Source: JACVRW01 sp046735115
Lineage (GTDB): Bacteria; Actinomycetota; Thermoleophilia; Solirubrobacterales; Thermoleophilaceae
Reading direction: 5' to 3'
Assembly: GCA_046735115.1 (NCBI GenBank)
Contig: JBKPSR010000043.1
Coordinates: forward strand, 1-57,903
Length of the DNA stretch: 57,903 nucleotides
Shown: one piece after another, positions 40,926 to 51,637 of the stretch
Numbering within the stretch: the first letter of the stretch is position 1
Layout of the letters: each line of letters begins with the position of its first letter
Translations under genes and position numbers: made by a program
Notes under the pieces: model-generated
The model's input: only the letters and a program-made list of their open reading frames with translations
Database searches by the model: none
What the model was told of the DNA's origin: nothing

Positions 40926-41975
40926 ATGCGCGTCGTGGTGGTCGGAGCAAGCGGCAACGTCGGGACGAGCGTGCTCCGCGCGCTCGCCACCGAGCCGCGC
41001 GTGGACTCGGTGCTCGGCATCGCGCGACGGATTCCGCGGCAGAGCTTCCCCAAGACGGAGTGGCGCTCGGCCGACATCGCCCGCACGCCGCTCCGGCCCC
41101 TGTTCCAGGACGCCGACGCGGTCGTCCACCTGGGCTGGCTGATCCAGCCCGGCCGCGACAAGCAGCTCCTCTATGCGGTGAACGTGGAGGGCAGCGCGCG
41201 CGTGTTCAGAGCGGCGGCCGCCGCCCGCGTCCCCACGCTCGTGTACGCCTCGTCCGTGGGCGCGTACGCGCCCGGCCCGAAGGACCATTCGGTCGACGAG
41301 AGCTGGCCGACGACGGGCATCCAGAGCTCTTTCTACTCGCGTCACAAGGCCGAGGTCGAGCGGCTGCTCGACCGCATCGAGTCGGAGCATCCGGACATGC
41401 GCGTCGTGCGGCTGCGGCCGGGCCTGATCTTCAAGCGCGAGGCAGCGTCGGGAATCCGGCGGCTGTTCGCCGGCCCGCTGCTGCCGAACGTCCTCGTCCA
41501 GCGGCGCCTCATACCGGTCATTCCGGCCCACGAGCGCCTCGTGTTCCAGGCCGTCCACTCCTACGATGTGGGCGACGCCTACCGGCTCGCCCTCGTGAAC
41601 GAGGACGCGCACGGGCCCTTCAACATCGCGGCCGACCCCGTTCTGGATCCCGGCGAGCTCGGCCGAGCCCTGGGCGCCCGGCCGCTGCGCGTCCCGGGCG
41701 CGCTGCTCCGCGGCGGGGCGGCGCTCAGCTACCGCCTCCGCCTGCAGCCGAGCGAGCCCGGCTGGGTCGACATGGGACTGGGCGTCCCGGTGATGGCCAC
41801 CACCCGCGCGCGGGCCGAGCTCGGCTGGGAGCCCCGGTGGAGCTCAGCGGATGCGCTGCTCGACCTGCTCGACGGGATGCGCGAGGGCGCAGGCCTCGAC
41901 ACGCCACCCCTGGAGCCAGGCGGCGCGGGCCCGCTGCGAATCCGCGAGTTCGCAACAGGCGTGGGCGCGCGCTAG
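40926..41975 (+). CDS. NAD-dependent epimerase/dehydratase family protein
   Basis: A 349-aa extended SDR. The Rossmann motif is VVVGASGNVGTSVLRAL, and the active site is seen in YASSVGAYAPG and YSRHKAEVE (Y-x3-K). Substrate unknown. It has one of the three best SigB/F-type promoters in the window. Confidence 0.88.
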   Translation: MRVVVVGASGNVGTSVLRALATEPRVDSVLGIARRIPRQSFPKTEWRSADIARTPLRPLFQDADAVVHLGWLIQPGRDKQLLYAVNVEGSARVFRAAAAARVPTLVYASSVGAYAPGPKDHSVDESWPTTGIQSSFYSRHKAEVERLLDRIESEHPDMRVVRLRPGLIFKREAASGIRRLFAGPLLPNVLVQRRLIPVIPAHERLVFQAVHSYDVGDAYRLALVNEDAHGPFNIAADPVLDPGELGRALGARPLRVPGALLRGGAALSYRLRLQPSEPGWVDMGLGVPVMATTRARAELGWEPRWSSADALLDLLDGMREGAGLDTPPLEPGGAGPLRIREFATGVGAR

Positions 41976-42065
41976 CCGGCCTCGACGCAGTCGCGAGCAG
42001 CCCGTCAGGAGCTGCGGCCGCCGCGACGACTTGCATTGAAGGATGAGAGCGGACGGTGGATTTCG

Positions 42066-42788
42066 CTACGGCGTCTCGGTCTGCGGCACCGGCTCGCCTG
42101 GCGGTGTCTCCGCCGGCGGAGTGGTCGGCGTCGTGTTCGAGGGCGGCTGCTCGGTCGGTGCGGGTTCCGTCGTGGTCTGGCCGCCGCTCGGGGTGCTGTC
42201 CTGCTGCCCGGTCGAGTCCTTGTTCCGCTGCTGGCCCGTGTCCTTCTGCTGGTCCTGCTGCTCGGACTTCTTGTCGCCGCCGCCCCCGGTCAGCGTCAGG
42301 CGGCCGGAGCCCTTGCCGACCGAGCCGCCGCTCACCAGGTCGACCGTCGTCAGTAGCAGCAGGCCCGCCACACACGCGATCGCGGCGGTCGCCGCGACGG
42401 TGCCCACCGCGATGCGCCGTCGGGTGAGCGTCGAGCCGGAGCCGCGGCTGGCGCCTGACCCGCCACGGCCCGCGCGGTAGACGCGCACGGGGCCCGGCGT
42501 GCCCGTTACGGCGGTCGGCTCGGCGCGTGTCGGCGAGACCGCCTGGGAGCTCCGCGCCTCGCGGTCGCTCGTCCACGCGCGCGCGATGCGCTCGGTGGGG
42601 CGGTGCATCGCCTCGCTGATCAGCGCGACGAGGACAGGCGTGACCGCCGCGGCGACCCAGGTGCCGGCGATCCAGAGCTGCGAGGTGACGGCTGCCGCCG
42701 TGGCCGACGCGACGCTTGCGATCGCCAGCGTCCGCGTGCTCAGGCGGCGCTCCTCCTCGCGCTCAACAGAGTTGGCGGGGGGAGGCAT
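42066..42788 (-). CDS. Membrane protein with low-complexity tail
   Basis: A 240-aa protein with two membrane segments at residues about 20-62, a basic linker, one helix at about 127-150, then an extracellular tail rich in Gly, Thr, Pro, Gln and Ser (GQQRNKDSTGQQDST; PSNTTPTTPP). No family is known. The tail resembles a wall-spanning spacer. TACCCT lies 10 nt before the ATG. Confidence 0.7.
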   Translation of the reverse strand: MPPPANSVEREEERRLSTRTLAIASVASATAAAVTSQLWIAGTWVAAAVTPVLVALISEAMHRPTERIARAWTSDREARSSQAVSPTRAEPTAVTGTPGPVRVYRAGRGGSGASRGSGSTLTRRRIAVGTVAATAAIACVAGLLLLTTVDLVSGGSVGKGSGRLTLTGGGGDKKSEQQDQQKDTGQQRNKDSTGQQDSTPSGGQTTTEPAPTEQPPSNTTPTTPPAETPPGEPVPQTETP

Positions 42789-42868
42789 GCGAACCGGTCA
42801 GGGTAGCGAGGCCGTGGCGCAGGCGGCGGGCGGTGCCGCCGCGCAGCGATGCCATTTAGGCTCCCACC

Positions 42869-44233
42869 GTGGCCAGCCCCGAGACGCACGAGACGGACGT
42901 CGTGGTGGTCGGCGCCGGCCTCGCGGGGATGGCTGCGGCACGCGCGCTGATCGCCTCAGGGGTGTCGGTGATCGTCATGGAGGCGCGCGAGCGCGTGGGC
43001 GGGCGCGTCCTCAACCACGACCTCGGCGACGGCAAGGTCGTGGAGGTGGGCGGTCAGTGGATCGGCCCCACTCAGGACCGGCTGGCCGAGCTTGCGGACC
43101 AGCTCGGCGTCCAGACCTTCCCGACCCACGCCGACGGCTTCAACCTGCTCGAGTACGCAGGCAGCGTCCGCCGCTACAGCGGCACGATCCCGCGCATCAA
43201 CCCCGGCGTGCTCGTGGATGTGGAGCAGGCGCAGCGGCGGCTCAACCGGCTCGCACGGCGCGTGCCGCTCGACGCGCCCTGGGAGACCCCGGGCGCGGCG
43301 AAGCTCGACGGACAGACGGCCGCGACGTGGCTGCGCCGGAACCTCGCGACCAAATCGGGCCGCATGCTGGTCGAGCTCGGGATCGAGGCCGTGTGGGCCG
43401 CGCAGCCGGAGGACATGTCGCTGCTCCACGTGCTCTTCTACATCCACTCGGCCGGCAGCCTGGAGCGGCTGTTCGACACCGAGGGCGGTGCCCAGCAGGA
43501 CCGCTTCGTCGGCGGGTCGCAGCTGATCCCGCTGAAGATGGCCGAGCAGCTCGGCGCCGAGCGGCTGGTGCTGAGCGCGCCCGTGCGCCGGATCGAGCAC
43601 GGCCCGGACGGCGTGACCGTGCACGCCGATGGCGCGGTTGCGCGCGGCCGCCGCGCCGTCCTGGCGATAGCGCCCACGCTCGCCGGCCGGATCGCCTACG
43701 ACCCGCCGCTCCCGGGCTACCGCGACCAGCTCACCCAGCGGATGCCGCTCGGCACGGTCGCGAAGTGCATGGCCGTCTACGGCGAGCCGTTCTGGCGCTC
43801 CGAGGGCCTGTCCGGCCAGGGCACGAGCGACCGGGGGCCGGTCCGCCTCACCTTCGACAACTCGCCCCCCGACGGCTCCCCGGGGGTGCTGCTCGGATTC
43901 CTCGAAGGCCGTCACGCGCGCGAGCTCGGGCGCCTCCGCGCCGAGGAGCGCCGCACCGCGGTGATCGACTGCTTCGCGCGCCTCTACGGCCCGCGCGCCG
44001 CGAGCCCGGACGACTACATCGAGCGCCTGTGGGCCGAGGAGGAGTGGACGCGCGGCTGCTACGGCTGCCACATGCCCACCGGCGCCTGGACCAACTACGG
44101 GCCCGCGCTCCACCCGCCGATCGGCCCGCTGCACTGGGCGGGGGCCGAATACGCGCAGGTCTGGAACGGCTACATGGACGGTGCCGTGCGCTCCGGCGAC
44201 AGCGCGGCGGCGGAGCTGGTTGAGACCCTGTAG
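42869..44233 (+). CDS. Flavin monoamine oxidase family protein
   Basis: A 454-aa FAD-dependent amine oxidase. VVVVGAGLAGMAAARALIASG binds FAD and is followed by EARERVGGRVL. It also has GGQWIGPTQ, HVLFYIHSAGSLERLF, and near the end the FAD-contacting HWAGAEYAQVWNGYMDGAVRSG. It oxidises primary or polyamine-type amines to aldehydes with H2O2. The GTG start has TAGGCT 6 nt upstream, a leaderless pattern. Confidence 0.92.
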   Translation: MASPETHETDVVVVGAGLAGMAAARALIASGVSVIVMEARERVGGRVLNHDLGDGKVVEVGGQWIGPTQDRLAELADQLGVQTFPTHADGFNLLEYAGSVRRYSGTIPRINPGVLVDVEQAQRRLNRLARRVPLDAPWETPGAAKLDGQTAATWLRRNLATKSGRMLVELGIEAVWAAQPEDMSLLHVLFYIHSAGSLERLFDTEGGAQQDRFVGGSQLIPLKMAEQLGAERLVLSAPVRRIEHGPDGVTVHADGAVARGRRAVLAIAPTLAGRIAYDPPLPGYRDQLTQRMPLGTVAKCMAVYGEPFWRSEGLSGQGTSDRGPVRLTFDNSPPDGSPGVLLGFLEGRHARELGRLRAEERRTAVIDCFARLYGPRAASPDDYIERLWAEEEWTRGCYGCHMPTGAWTNYGPALHPPIGPLHWAGAEYAQVWNGYMDGAVRSGDSAAAELVETL

Positions 44234-44235
44234 CC

Positions 44236-44241
44236 GGGTAC
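44236..44241 (+). promoter_or_regulatory. GGGTAC box before the DJ-1/PfpI gene
   Basis: GGGTAC, 10 nt before the ATG, with GGTT 14 nt upstream (44218-44221). Partial SigB/F-type match. Confidence 0.38.
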
Positions 44242-44251
44242 GAGCCCAGGC

Positions 44252-44824
44252 ATGGGACGACTTGACAACAAGAAGGTTGCGTTTCTGGCCACCGACGGCG
44301 TCGAGCAGGTCGAGCTGATCGAGCCGTGGAAGAGGGTCGAGCAGGAGGGCGGCACGCCCGAGCTCGTCTCGCTCGAGAGCGGCGAGATCCAGGGCTTCAA
44401 CCACCTCGACAAGGGCGACACGTTCCGGGTCGACAAGACGGTCGGCGAGGCGAATGACGCCGACTACGACGGCCTGGTGCTGCCCGGTGGCGTCGCCAAT
44501 CCGGATTTCCTACGCGGGAATGAGGACGCCGTGAGCTTCGTGCGCTCGTTCTTCGAGGCCCATAAGCCGGTGGCGGTCATCTGCCACGGCCCATGGACGC
44601 TCGTCGAGGCCGACGTGGTCCGCGACCGCAAGATCACCTCGTGGCCGACCCTGCGCACGGACATCACGAACGCGGGCGGCAACTGGGTGGACGAGGAAGT
44701 CGTCGTCGACAACGGTCTCGTGTCCAGCCGCAAGCCGGATGACCTGCCGGCCTTCTGCGACAAGATGGCCGAGGAGATCTGCGAGGGCCGCCACGAGCGG
44801 CAGCGCGCCGGCGCGGCCCATTAA
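44252..44824 (+). CDS. DJ-1/PfpI family protein
   Basis: A 190-aa type-1 glutamine-amidotransferase-fold protein. The nucleophile elbow is VAVICHGPWTLVEAD (Cys111), and the upstream acidic residues lie in DGVEQVELIEPW. It is close to the YhbO/PfpI general-stress proteins, which have been linked to deglycase or protease activity. The gene follows the amine oxidase after 18 nt. Confidence 0.92.
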   Translation: MGRLDNKKVAFLATDGVEQVELIEPWKRVEQEGGTPELVSLESGEIQGFNHLDKGDTFRVDKTVGEANDADYDGLVLPGGVANPDFLRGNEDAVSFVRSFFEAHKPVAVICHGPWTLVEADVVRDRKITSWPTLRTDITNAGGNWVDEEVVVDNGLVSSRKPDDLPAFCDKMAEEICEGRHERQRAGAAH

Positions 44825-44836
44825 GGCGCGATTGTG

Positions 44837-44872
44837 CCCGTGCGGGCCGGAGTAATTCCGGCCCAGTACGGG
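44837..44872. repeat. Long hairpin upstream of the ABC importer operon
   Basis: CCCGT-GC-GGGCCGGA-GTAAT-TCCGGCCC-AGT-ACGGG: a perfect 8-bp inner stem and a 5-bp outer stem around an unpaired bulge. It lies between the DJ-1 gene and the sugar-binding protein gene. It may terminate the former or be an operator for the importer. No U-tract is present. Confidence 0.6.
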
Positions 44873-44911
44873 TAGTGCGGACTTGAACTTGCCCGTGGAG
44901 GAGGGAACTTG

Positions 44912-46174
44912 ATGATCAAGCCATCGCGGCTCGTTGCCGCCCTGTTTGCAACCGCGCTCTTCGCGGTCACCGGATGTGGAGGCGGCGACGACGACAGCGG
45001 AGGGTCCAACGCCGAGAAGGCCACGACGGCGAAGGCAACCGGTGACGTCACCTGGTGCATCGGCAAGGACACCACCGGCGCGTTCGGCACGGTCATCGAC
45101 AACTTCAACAAGGCGAACCCGAAGGCGAACGTGAAGCTGCTCGAGCTGCCTGAGGCGGCGGACGACCAGCGCCGGCTTCAGATTCAGCGCCTGCGCGCCA
45201 AGTCGTCCGAGTGCGACGTGCTCGGCATGGACGTCATCTGGACCGCGGAGTATGCCGCCCAGGGCTGGCTGAAGGATGTCTCCGACTACATCTCCCAGAA
45301 CGGCGACAAGTTCATCAAGTCGACCGTTGACACGACGGACTACACCGGCAAGAACTGGGCCGTCCCGTTCAACTCGAACGCGGGCTTCATCTACTACAGG
45401 ACCGACCAGGTCAAGGAAGCGCCGAAGGACTGGGAGAGCCTCTACAAGGAGGCTCAGCAGAACGACGGCGTCGTGTACCAGGGCTTCCGCTACGAGGGGC
45501 TCACCGTCGACTTCCTCGAGCTGCTCTACAGCAAGGGCGGCAGCATCGTCTCCGACGACGGCAAGCAGGCCACGGCCGACTCGCAGGAGGTCAAGGACGT
45601 CCTGACCTTCATGGCGGACGGCATCAAGAACGGCGCGGCCCCGAAGGCTGTCACGACGTACAAGGAGGAGGAGGCGCGGCGCGCCTTCGAGTCCGGCAAC
45701 GCCACCTTCATGCGCAACTGGCCGTACGCCTACGCGCTCGACAAGAAGTCGAAGATCGGGAGCAAGTTCGACGTCGCGACGTTCCCGGGCTTCGCGGGCC
45801 AGCAGGGCGCCGGCGTGCTCGGCGGCTACAACCTCGGCATCTCGGCGTATTCGAAGAACCCCGAGGGCTCGCTCGCGTTCATCGACTTCGCCACGGAGGC
45901 GGACCAGCAGAAGATCATGGCGACCGAGGCGTCGCTGCCGCCGACCGTGTCGGCGACGTACGACGACCCGGCGGTGAAGAAGGCGATGCCATTCGCCGGC
46001 GAGCTCCGCACTGCGATCGAGCAGGCGAAGGCGCGGCCGGTGTCGCCGGTGTACCCGCAGATCAGCGAGGCGGTCTTCAACAACGTGTACGACGCCCTCC
46101 AGGGCAACACCTCGCCCGACGACGCAGCGAAGAAGATGAACGACGACATCCAGAAGGCGCTCGAGACGTTCTAG
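44912..46174 (+). CDS. ABC sugar importer, substrate-binding lipoprotein
   Basis: A 420-aa extracellular solute-binding protein (family 1, trehalose/maltose type, LpqY/ThuE-like). Signal peptide and lipobox are at residues 1-22 (LFAVTGCGGG). The mature part has VTWCIGKDTTGAFGTVIDNF, VLGMDVIWTAEYAAQGWL and VPFNSNAGFIYYRTD. ATG 44912 follows GGAGGAGGG at 6 nt. The following permeases and GH13 enzyme suggest an alpha-glucoside such as trehalose (inference). Confidence 0.92.
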   Translation: MIKPSRLVAALFATALFAVTGCGGGDDDSGGSNAEKATTAKATGDVTWCIGKDTTGAFGTVIDNFNKANPKANVKLLELPEAADDQRRLQIQRLRAKSSECDVLGMDVIWTAEYAAQGWLKDVSDYISQNGDKFIKSTVDTTDYTGKNWAVPFNSNAGFIYYRTDQVKEAPKDWESLYKEAQQNDGVVYQGFRYEGLTVDFLELLYSKGGSIVSDDGKQATADSQEVKDVLTFMADGIKNGAAPKAVTTYKEEEARRAFESGNATFMRNWPYAYALDKKSKIGSKFDVATFPGFAGQQGAGVLGGYNLGISAYSKNPEGSLAFIDFATEADQQKIMATEASLPPTVSATYDDPAVKKAMPFAGELRTAIEQAKARPVSPVYPQISEAVFNNVYDALQGNTSPDDAAKKMNDDIQKALETF

Positions 46175-46178
46175 TGGC

Positions 46179-47123
46179 ATGGAAGCCGCCACGGCAAGAT
46201 TAGGGCGCGGAAGACGCCGCAAGAAGAAGGAAAAGAGCTACGGCAGCGAGGAGCGGCGTCTGGCGACGCTGCTCCTCTCGCCGGCCATGATCGTGATCGC
46301 GGCGGTCGCCGCGTATCCGATCGGGTACGCCGTCTGGCTGTCGCTCACCGAGTACAGCCTTCGCACGCCGGGCAAGTGGCGCTTCGCCGGCTTCGACAAC
46401 TACTCGGAGGCGTTCGGCTCGACCGAGTTCTGGGATGCCGTGAAGAACACGTTCATCTTCACCGGTCTCTCGGTGTCGCTCGAGCTCGTGATCGGTCTCG
46501 GGATGGCGCTCGCGATGCACGCCGCATTCAAGGGCCGCGGCCTTCTGCGGACCGTTGTCCTGGTTCCGTGGGCCGTGCTCACGGTCGTTAGCGCGATCAC
46601 GTGGCGGACGCTCTTCGAGCCGAACCTCGGCCTCGCGTCGACGGTCCTCGGCAAGCTCGGGATCGCGGAGAACGTCGTGTGGCTCGGACAGCAGGGGTAC
46701 GCGATGGCGGTGATGGTCCTCGCCGACGTATGGAAGACGTCGCCGTTCATGGCGCTCCTGCTGCTCGCGGGGCTCCAGGTGATCCCCGACGACGTGTACG
46801 ACGCCGCCAAGGTCGACGGCGCCACGGCATGGCAGCGCTTCCGGCGCATCACGCTGCCGCTGCTCGTGCCGGCGATTCTGGTGGCGCTGATCTTCCGCAC
46901 GCTCGACGCGCTTCGGATCTTCGACCTCCCGTTCGTCCTCACCGGCGGCACCAACGGCACGTCGACGCTGTCCCTGATCGCGCAGAAGGAGCTCACCACG
47001 AACAACCTGATCGGCTACGGCTCCGCCCTTGCGGTGCTCACGTTCGTGATCGTGATGGCGGTCTCGTTCGTCTACATCCGAACCGTGGGCGGAAACATCA
47101 GGTCGCTGGCGGAGGAGGAGTGA
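46179..47123 (+). CDS. ABC sugar importer permease, MalF/SugA type
   Basis: A 314-aa permease with a basic N-terminus and six helices. The EAA loop is VYDAAKVDGATAWQRFRRITLPLLVPA (residues about 206-232), which docks the ATPase. It starts 4 nt after the binding-protein gene, and its stop overlaps the next start. Confidence 0.92.
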   Translation: MEAATARLGRGRRRKKKEKSYGSEERRLATLLLSPAMIVIAAVAAYPIGYAVWLSLTEYSLRTPGKWRFAGFDNYSEAFGSTEFWDAVKNTFIFTGLSVSLELVIGLGMALAMHAAFKGRGLLRTVVLVPWAVLTVVSAITWRTLFEPNLGLASTVLGKLGIAENVVWLGQQGYAMAVMVLADVWKTSPFMALLLLAGLQVIPDDVYDAAKVDGATAWQRFRRITLPLLVPAILVALIFRTLDALRIFDLPFVLTGGTNGTSTLSLIAQKELTTNNLIGYGSALAVLTFVIVMAVSFVYIRTVGGNIRSLAEEE

Positions 47124-48046
47124 TGGAAGCCTCCGGCGGAGTCGTCACCCCCGGCGCGGATGTTCGGCAGCAGGAGAAGGAGCGCGAAGAGGCGCGCGTC
47201 ATCACGCGTCGCGGTCCGCAGCGCAAGTGGGTACGGCCGGTGCTCCTGTGGCTCGGGGTCATCGCGATCTGCATCTTCTGCCTGTTCCCCTTCTACTGGC
47301 TGATCAACGTGTCGCTGAAGACGGGCACGGACCTCGCGCAGTCGGATCTCTTCCCACCGGCTCCGACGCTCGACAACTACGACTCGGTCTTCAAGAACGG
47401 GGACTTCACGTCGGCCCTGCGCAACAGCGTCATCGTCACGAGCATCACGACGGTCCTCGCGCTAATCGTGGGCTCGTTCGCGGCCTACGCGCTCGCGCGG
47501 CTGCGCTTCCCGCACAAGTTCCTCCTGCTCGCGGCCATCCTCTCGATCTCGACCTTCCCGCCGATCGCGATCGCGGCGCCGATCTTCAAGCTCTGGACCG
47601 AGATCGGGTTCTACGACACCTACATCGGCCTGATCCTGCCGTACCTGACGTTCGCGCTTCCGCTCGCGATCTACATCCTCACCTCCTTCTTCAAGGAGAT
47701 TCCAAAGGAGCTGGAGGAGGCAGCGCTGGTTGACGGCGCCACCTACTTCCAGGCGTTTCGCAAGGTCGTGCTGCCGCTCGCGGCGCCGGGCCTCGTCACC
47801 GCCGGCCTCCTGACCGCGTTCTTCGTCTGGAACGAGTTCCTGCTCGCGCAGACGCTCACGAGCTCGCCCAAGGCGTTCACGGTGCCGGTCGCGGTCGCCA
47901 ACTTCACCGGCAGCCAGAAGTTCGAGATTCCGCTCGGCACGATCAGCGCGGCGTCCGTGGTGATCACGATCCCGCTCGTGGCGGCGGTGATCATCTTCCA
48001 GAAGCGGATCGTGGCCGGCCTGACGGCCGGCGCTGTCAAGGGCTGA
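47123..48046 (+). CDS. ABC sugar importer permease, MalG/SugB type
   Basis: A 307-aa permease with LEEAALVDGATYFQAFRKVVLPLAAPG as the EAA loop and six helices. The ATG at 47123 overlaps the previous TGA (TGATG) and is preceded by GGAGGAGGAG. Pairs with the preceding permease. Confidence 0.92.
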   Translation: MEASGGVVTPGADVRQQEKEREEARVITRRGPQRKWVRPVLLWLGVIAICIFCLFPFYWLINVSLKTGTDLAQSDLFPPAPTLDNYDSVFKNGDFTSALRNSVIVTSITTVLALIVGSFAAYALARLRFPHKFLLLAAILSISTFPPIAIAAPIFKLWTEIGFYDTYIGLILPYLTFALPLAIYILTSFFKEIPKELEEAALVDGATYFQAFRKVVLPLAAPGLVTAGLLTAFFVWNEFLLAQTLTSSPKAFTVPVAVANFTGSQKFEIPLGTISAASVVITIPLVAAVIIFQKRIVAGLTAGAVKG

Positions 48047-48062
48047 GTAGCCTCGCCACCGC

Positions 48063-49499
48063 ATGTGGTGGCAGGACGCCGTCATCTACCAGGTCTATCC
48101 GCGCTCGTTCCAGGACTCCGACGGGGACGGGGTGGGCGATCTCAGGGGCATCGAGCAGCGGCTCGACCACCTCGCCTGGCTCGGCGTCGACGCGGTCTGG
48201 CTGTCGCCGATCTACCCCTCGCCGATGCACGACATGGGCTACGACGTGGCCGACTACAAGGGCATCGACTCGGCCTTCGGCACGCTGGAGGATTTCGACA
48301 GGCTGGTCGCGGCTGCCCGTGAGCGTGGCCTGCGGGTTCTGCTCGACCTCGTGCCCTGCCACACGTCGATCGAGCACCCCTGGTTCGGCGAGCACTCGGA
48401 CTGGTACATCTGGCGCGACCAGCCGAACAACTGGCTCTCCGCCTTCGGCGGGTCCGCCTGGACGCCGCTGAACGGGCGCTACTACCTGCACTCCTTCTAC
48501 CCCGAGCAGCCGGATCTCGACTGGCGCAATCCCGAGGTGGTGGCCGCGATGCAGGACGCGCTCGAGTTCTGGATCGCCCACGGGGCTGCCGGCTACCGCG
48601 TGGACGCGATCGACCGGCTGCTGAAGGACCGCGAGCTTCGCGACGATCCGCCGGCCACGGAGGTGTTCGGGTTGCCGCTGAGCGAGGACGAGGCGCAGCT
48701 CGCGCTCACCAACTCGCGCAACGCGCCGGACACCCCCGAGGCGCTAGCGCACATCCGCGAAGCGGTGGGCGACAGCGTGCTGATCGGGGAGGTCTACCTC
48801 CCCAGCGCGAAGTGGCAGCCCTACCTGGAGCACCTCGATGCCGCCTTCGCCTTCGAGCTGCTGCACGCCAGCTGGGACGCCGAGGTCCTGCACGCCGCCA
48901 TCGAGGCGACCACGCGCCGGCCCGGCGCCGCGTGGGTTCTCTCGAACCACGACTTCGGCCGGCTCGTGACGCGCTTCGGCGCGCATAATGCGCGCTCCGC
49001 AGCGCTGCTTCTGCTCACACTGCCGGGCCCGGCGTTCCTCTACCAGGGCGACGAGATCGGACTCGGCGACGGTCCCGGGGGCGAGCGTGTCTACGACCGC
49101 GCGGGGCGCGACAGGTACCGGCACCCGATGCAGTGGGACGGCTCGCGATCCGGCGGCTTCACGACCGGCGAGCCGTGGCTGCCGCCCGTCGATCCCGAGC
49201 GCATCAACGTGGAGGCACAGCGCGACGACACCGGTTCGATGCTCTCGCTCGTGCGCGATCTGGTGGCGCTCCGGCGGGTGCTCGGCGACGGCCTCGAGCT
49301 GCTCGACGCGGACGCGGGAGTGGTGGCTTACAGGCGCGGTGACCACACGATCGCCATCAACACAACCGGTGAGGAGCGGCCCGCGCCGCTCGCCGGCGAC
49401 GCGGTGTTGGAGACCCGGCCGGGCGTCCTTCGGGGCGGCGGCCTGGCGGCCCACTCCGGGGCCATCACGACGGGATTGCGCGTCTCGAAAAGGGGGTAG
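48063..49499 (+). CDS. GH13 alpha-glucosidase/trehalase-type hydrolase
   Basis: A 478-aa (beta/alpha)8 glycoside hydrolase of family 13. It has the N-terminal AVIYQVYPRSFQDSDGDGVGDL and the four conserved regions: region I DLVPCHTS; region II GYRVDAIDRL with nucleophile Asp181; region III LIGEVYL with acid/base Glu243; region IV LSNHDFGR with Asp297. It is in the alpha-glucosidase/oligo-1,6-glucosidase group, and it lies between the permease and ATPase genes, so imported alpha-glucosides are probably hydrolysed in the cytoplasm. Confidence 0.92.
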   Translation: MWWQDAVIYQVYPRSFQDSDGDGVGDLRGIEQRLDHLAWLGVDAVWLSPIYPSPMHDMGYDVADYKGIDSAFGTLEDFDRLVAAARERGLRVLLDLVPCHTSIEHPWFGEHSDWYIWRDQPNNWLSAFGGSAWTPLNGRYYLHSFYPEQPDLDWRNPEVVAAMQDALEFWIAHGAAGYRVDAIDRLLKDRELRDDPPATEVFGLPLSEDEAQLALTNSRNAPDTPEALAHIREAVGDSVLIGEVYLPSAKWQPYLEHLDAAFAFELLHASWDAEVLHAAIEATTRRPGAAWVLSNHDFGRLVTRFGAHNARSAALLLLTLPGPAFLYQGDEIGLGDGPGGERVYDRAGRDRYRHPMQWDGSRSGGFTTGEPWLPPVDPERINVEAQRDDTGSMLSLVRDLVALRRVLGDGLELLDADAGVVAYRRGDHTIAINTTGEERPAPLAGDAVLETRPGVLRGGGLAAHSGAITTGLRVSKRG

Positions 49500-49509
49500 A
49501 ACTTCGCAA

Positions 49510-50737
<1,228 letters not shown>

Positions 50738-50766
<29 letters not shown>

Positions 50767-51637
50767 CCATCGTGTCGTCCTCCTGACCGGGGCTCTCCAG
50801 GTCTCGGCGGATGGCGTCGATGATCGCGTCGTCCCACTCGTGCGTGCGCAGGATCAGGTAGCGCAGGTGCGCGACCTTCATGTAGGCCTCCGTGTCGGTC
50901 GTGCCCGTGGGGATCAGCCGGGCCTCCTTCAGCATCTGGACGACCGGCTCGTACTCCTCGCGGAACCAGGCCTGCGCGAGGTCAGGGCGTGACATCCATT
51001 CTTGGCGAGCCTGCATCGCCCTGAACCCCCAGGCCTCGACCGCCTCGGCGAGCGCGGCGTAGCGCCACTCGTCCCGCAGCTGGACTCGCCCGTGTGCCTC
51101 CGGCGGCAGCGGGACGCGGTCGAAGAACAGTCGCTCGTGGCTCTTCAGCGGAAGATCTCGTAGGCGGATCTCGCGGTTGGCCCCGACCTGGGTCACGACC
51201 TCCGTCACGTAGGCGTTGATGTCCTTGTGGCCTAGCGCGTGCGCGACCGACACGCGGTGATGCCCATCCTTGACGAAGTGCATGTCGCCGATGCGGTAGA
51301 CGTCGATCGGCGGCAGCGCCTCGCCCTTGCGCTGCGCGAGGTTGATGCGCTGCCAGCGCTCGCGGACGCGCGGCGACGTGGGGCGGAACGCACGATCGAA
51401 CTCGCGCGCGCGATCAACGGTTCCGACTATCGAGTCGAGCGGGATCGTCTGCTCGCCGAGCCGGCGCTCGCCGCTCCGGCCCAGCGCCCGGACCACCTCC
51501 TCGAACGGGAGGATGTGGTTCACGTCGTCGGCGCGCCGGAGCCGCGCCGCCAAGCGCGCGAGCGCGCGCCGGCGCCGAGCGCGGCTGAAGTCGGACTCGG
51601 CGTCCGCGCTCGGGAGGCCTGTGTCCCTGGGCGTCAC
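50738..51637 (-). CDS. ParB/sulfiredoxin-fold protein
   Basis: A 299-aa protein. Residues about 60-145 form a ParB-like domain with the characteristic HFVKDGHHRVSVAHALGHKDINAYVTEV (GxxR-type GHHR). No ParB DNA-binding helix-turn-helix follows, so it is not a partition protein; a nuclease-, CTPase- or kinase-type activity of the fold is possible. GTG 51637 overlaps the upstream gene stop (GTGA). Confidence 0.82.
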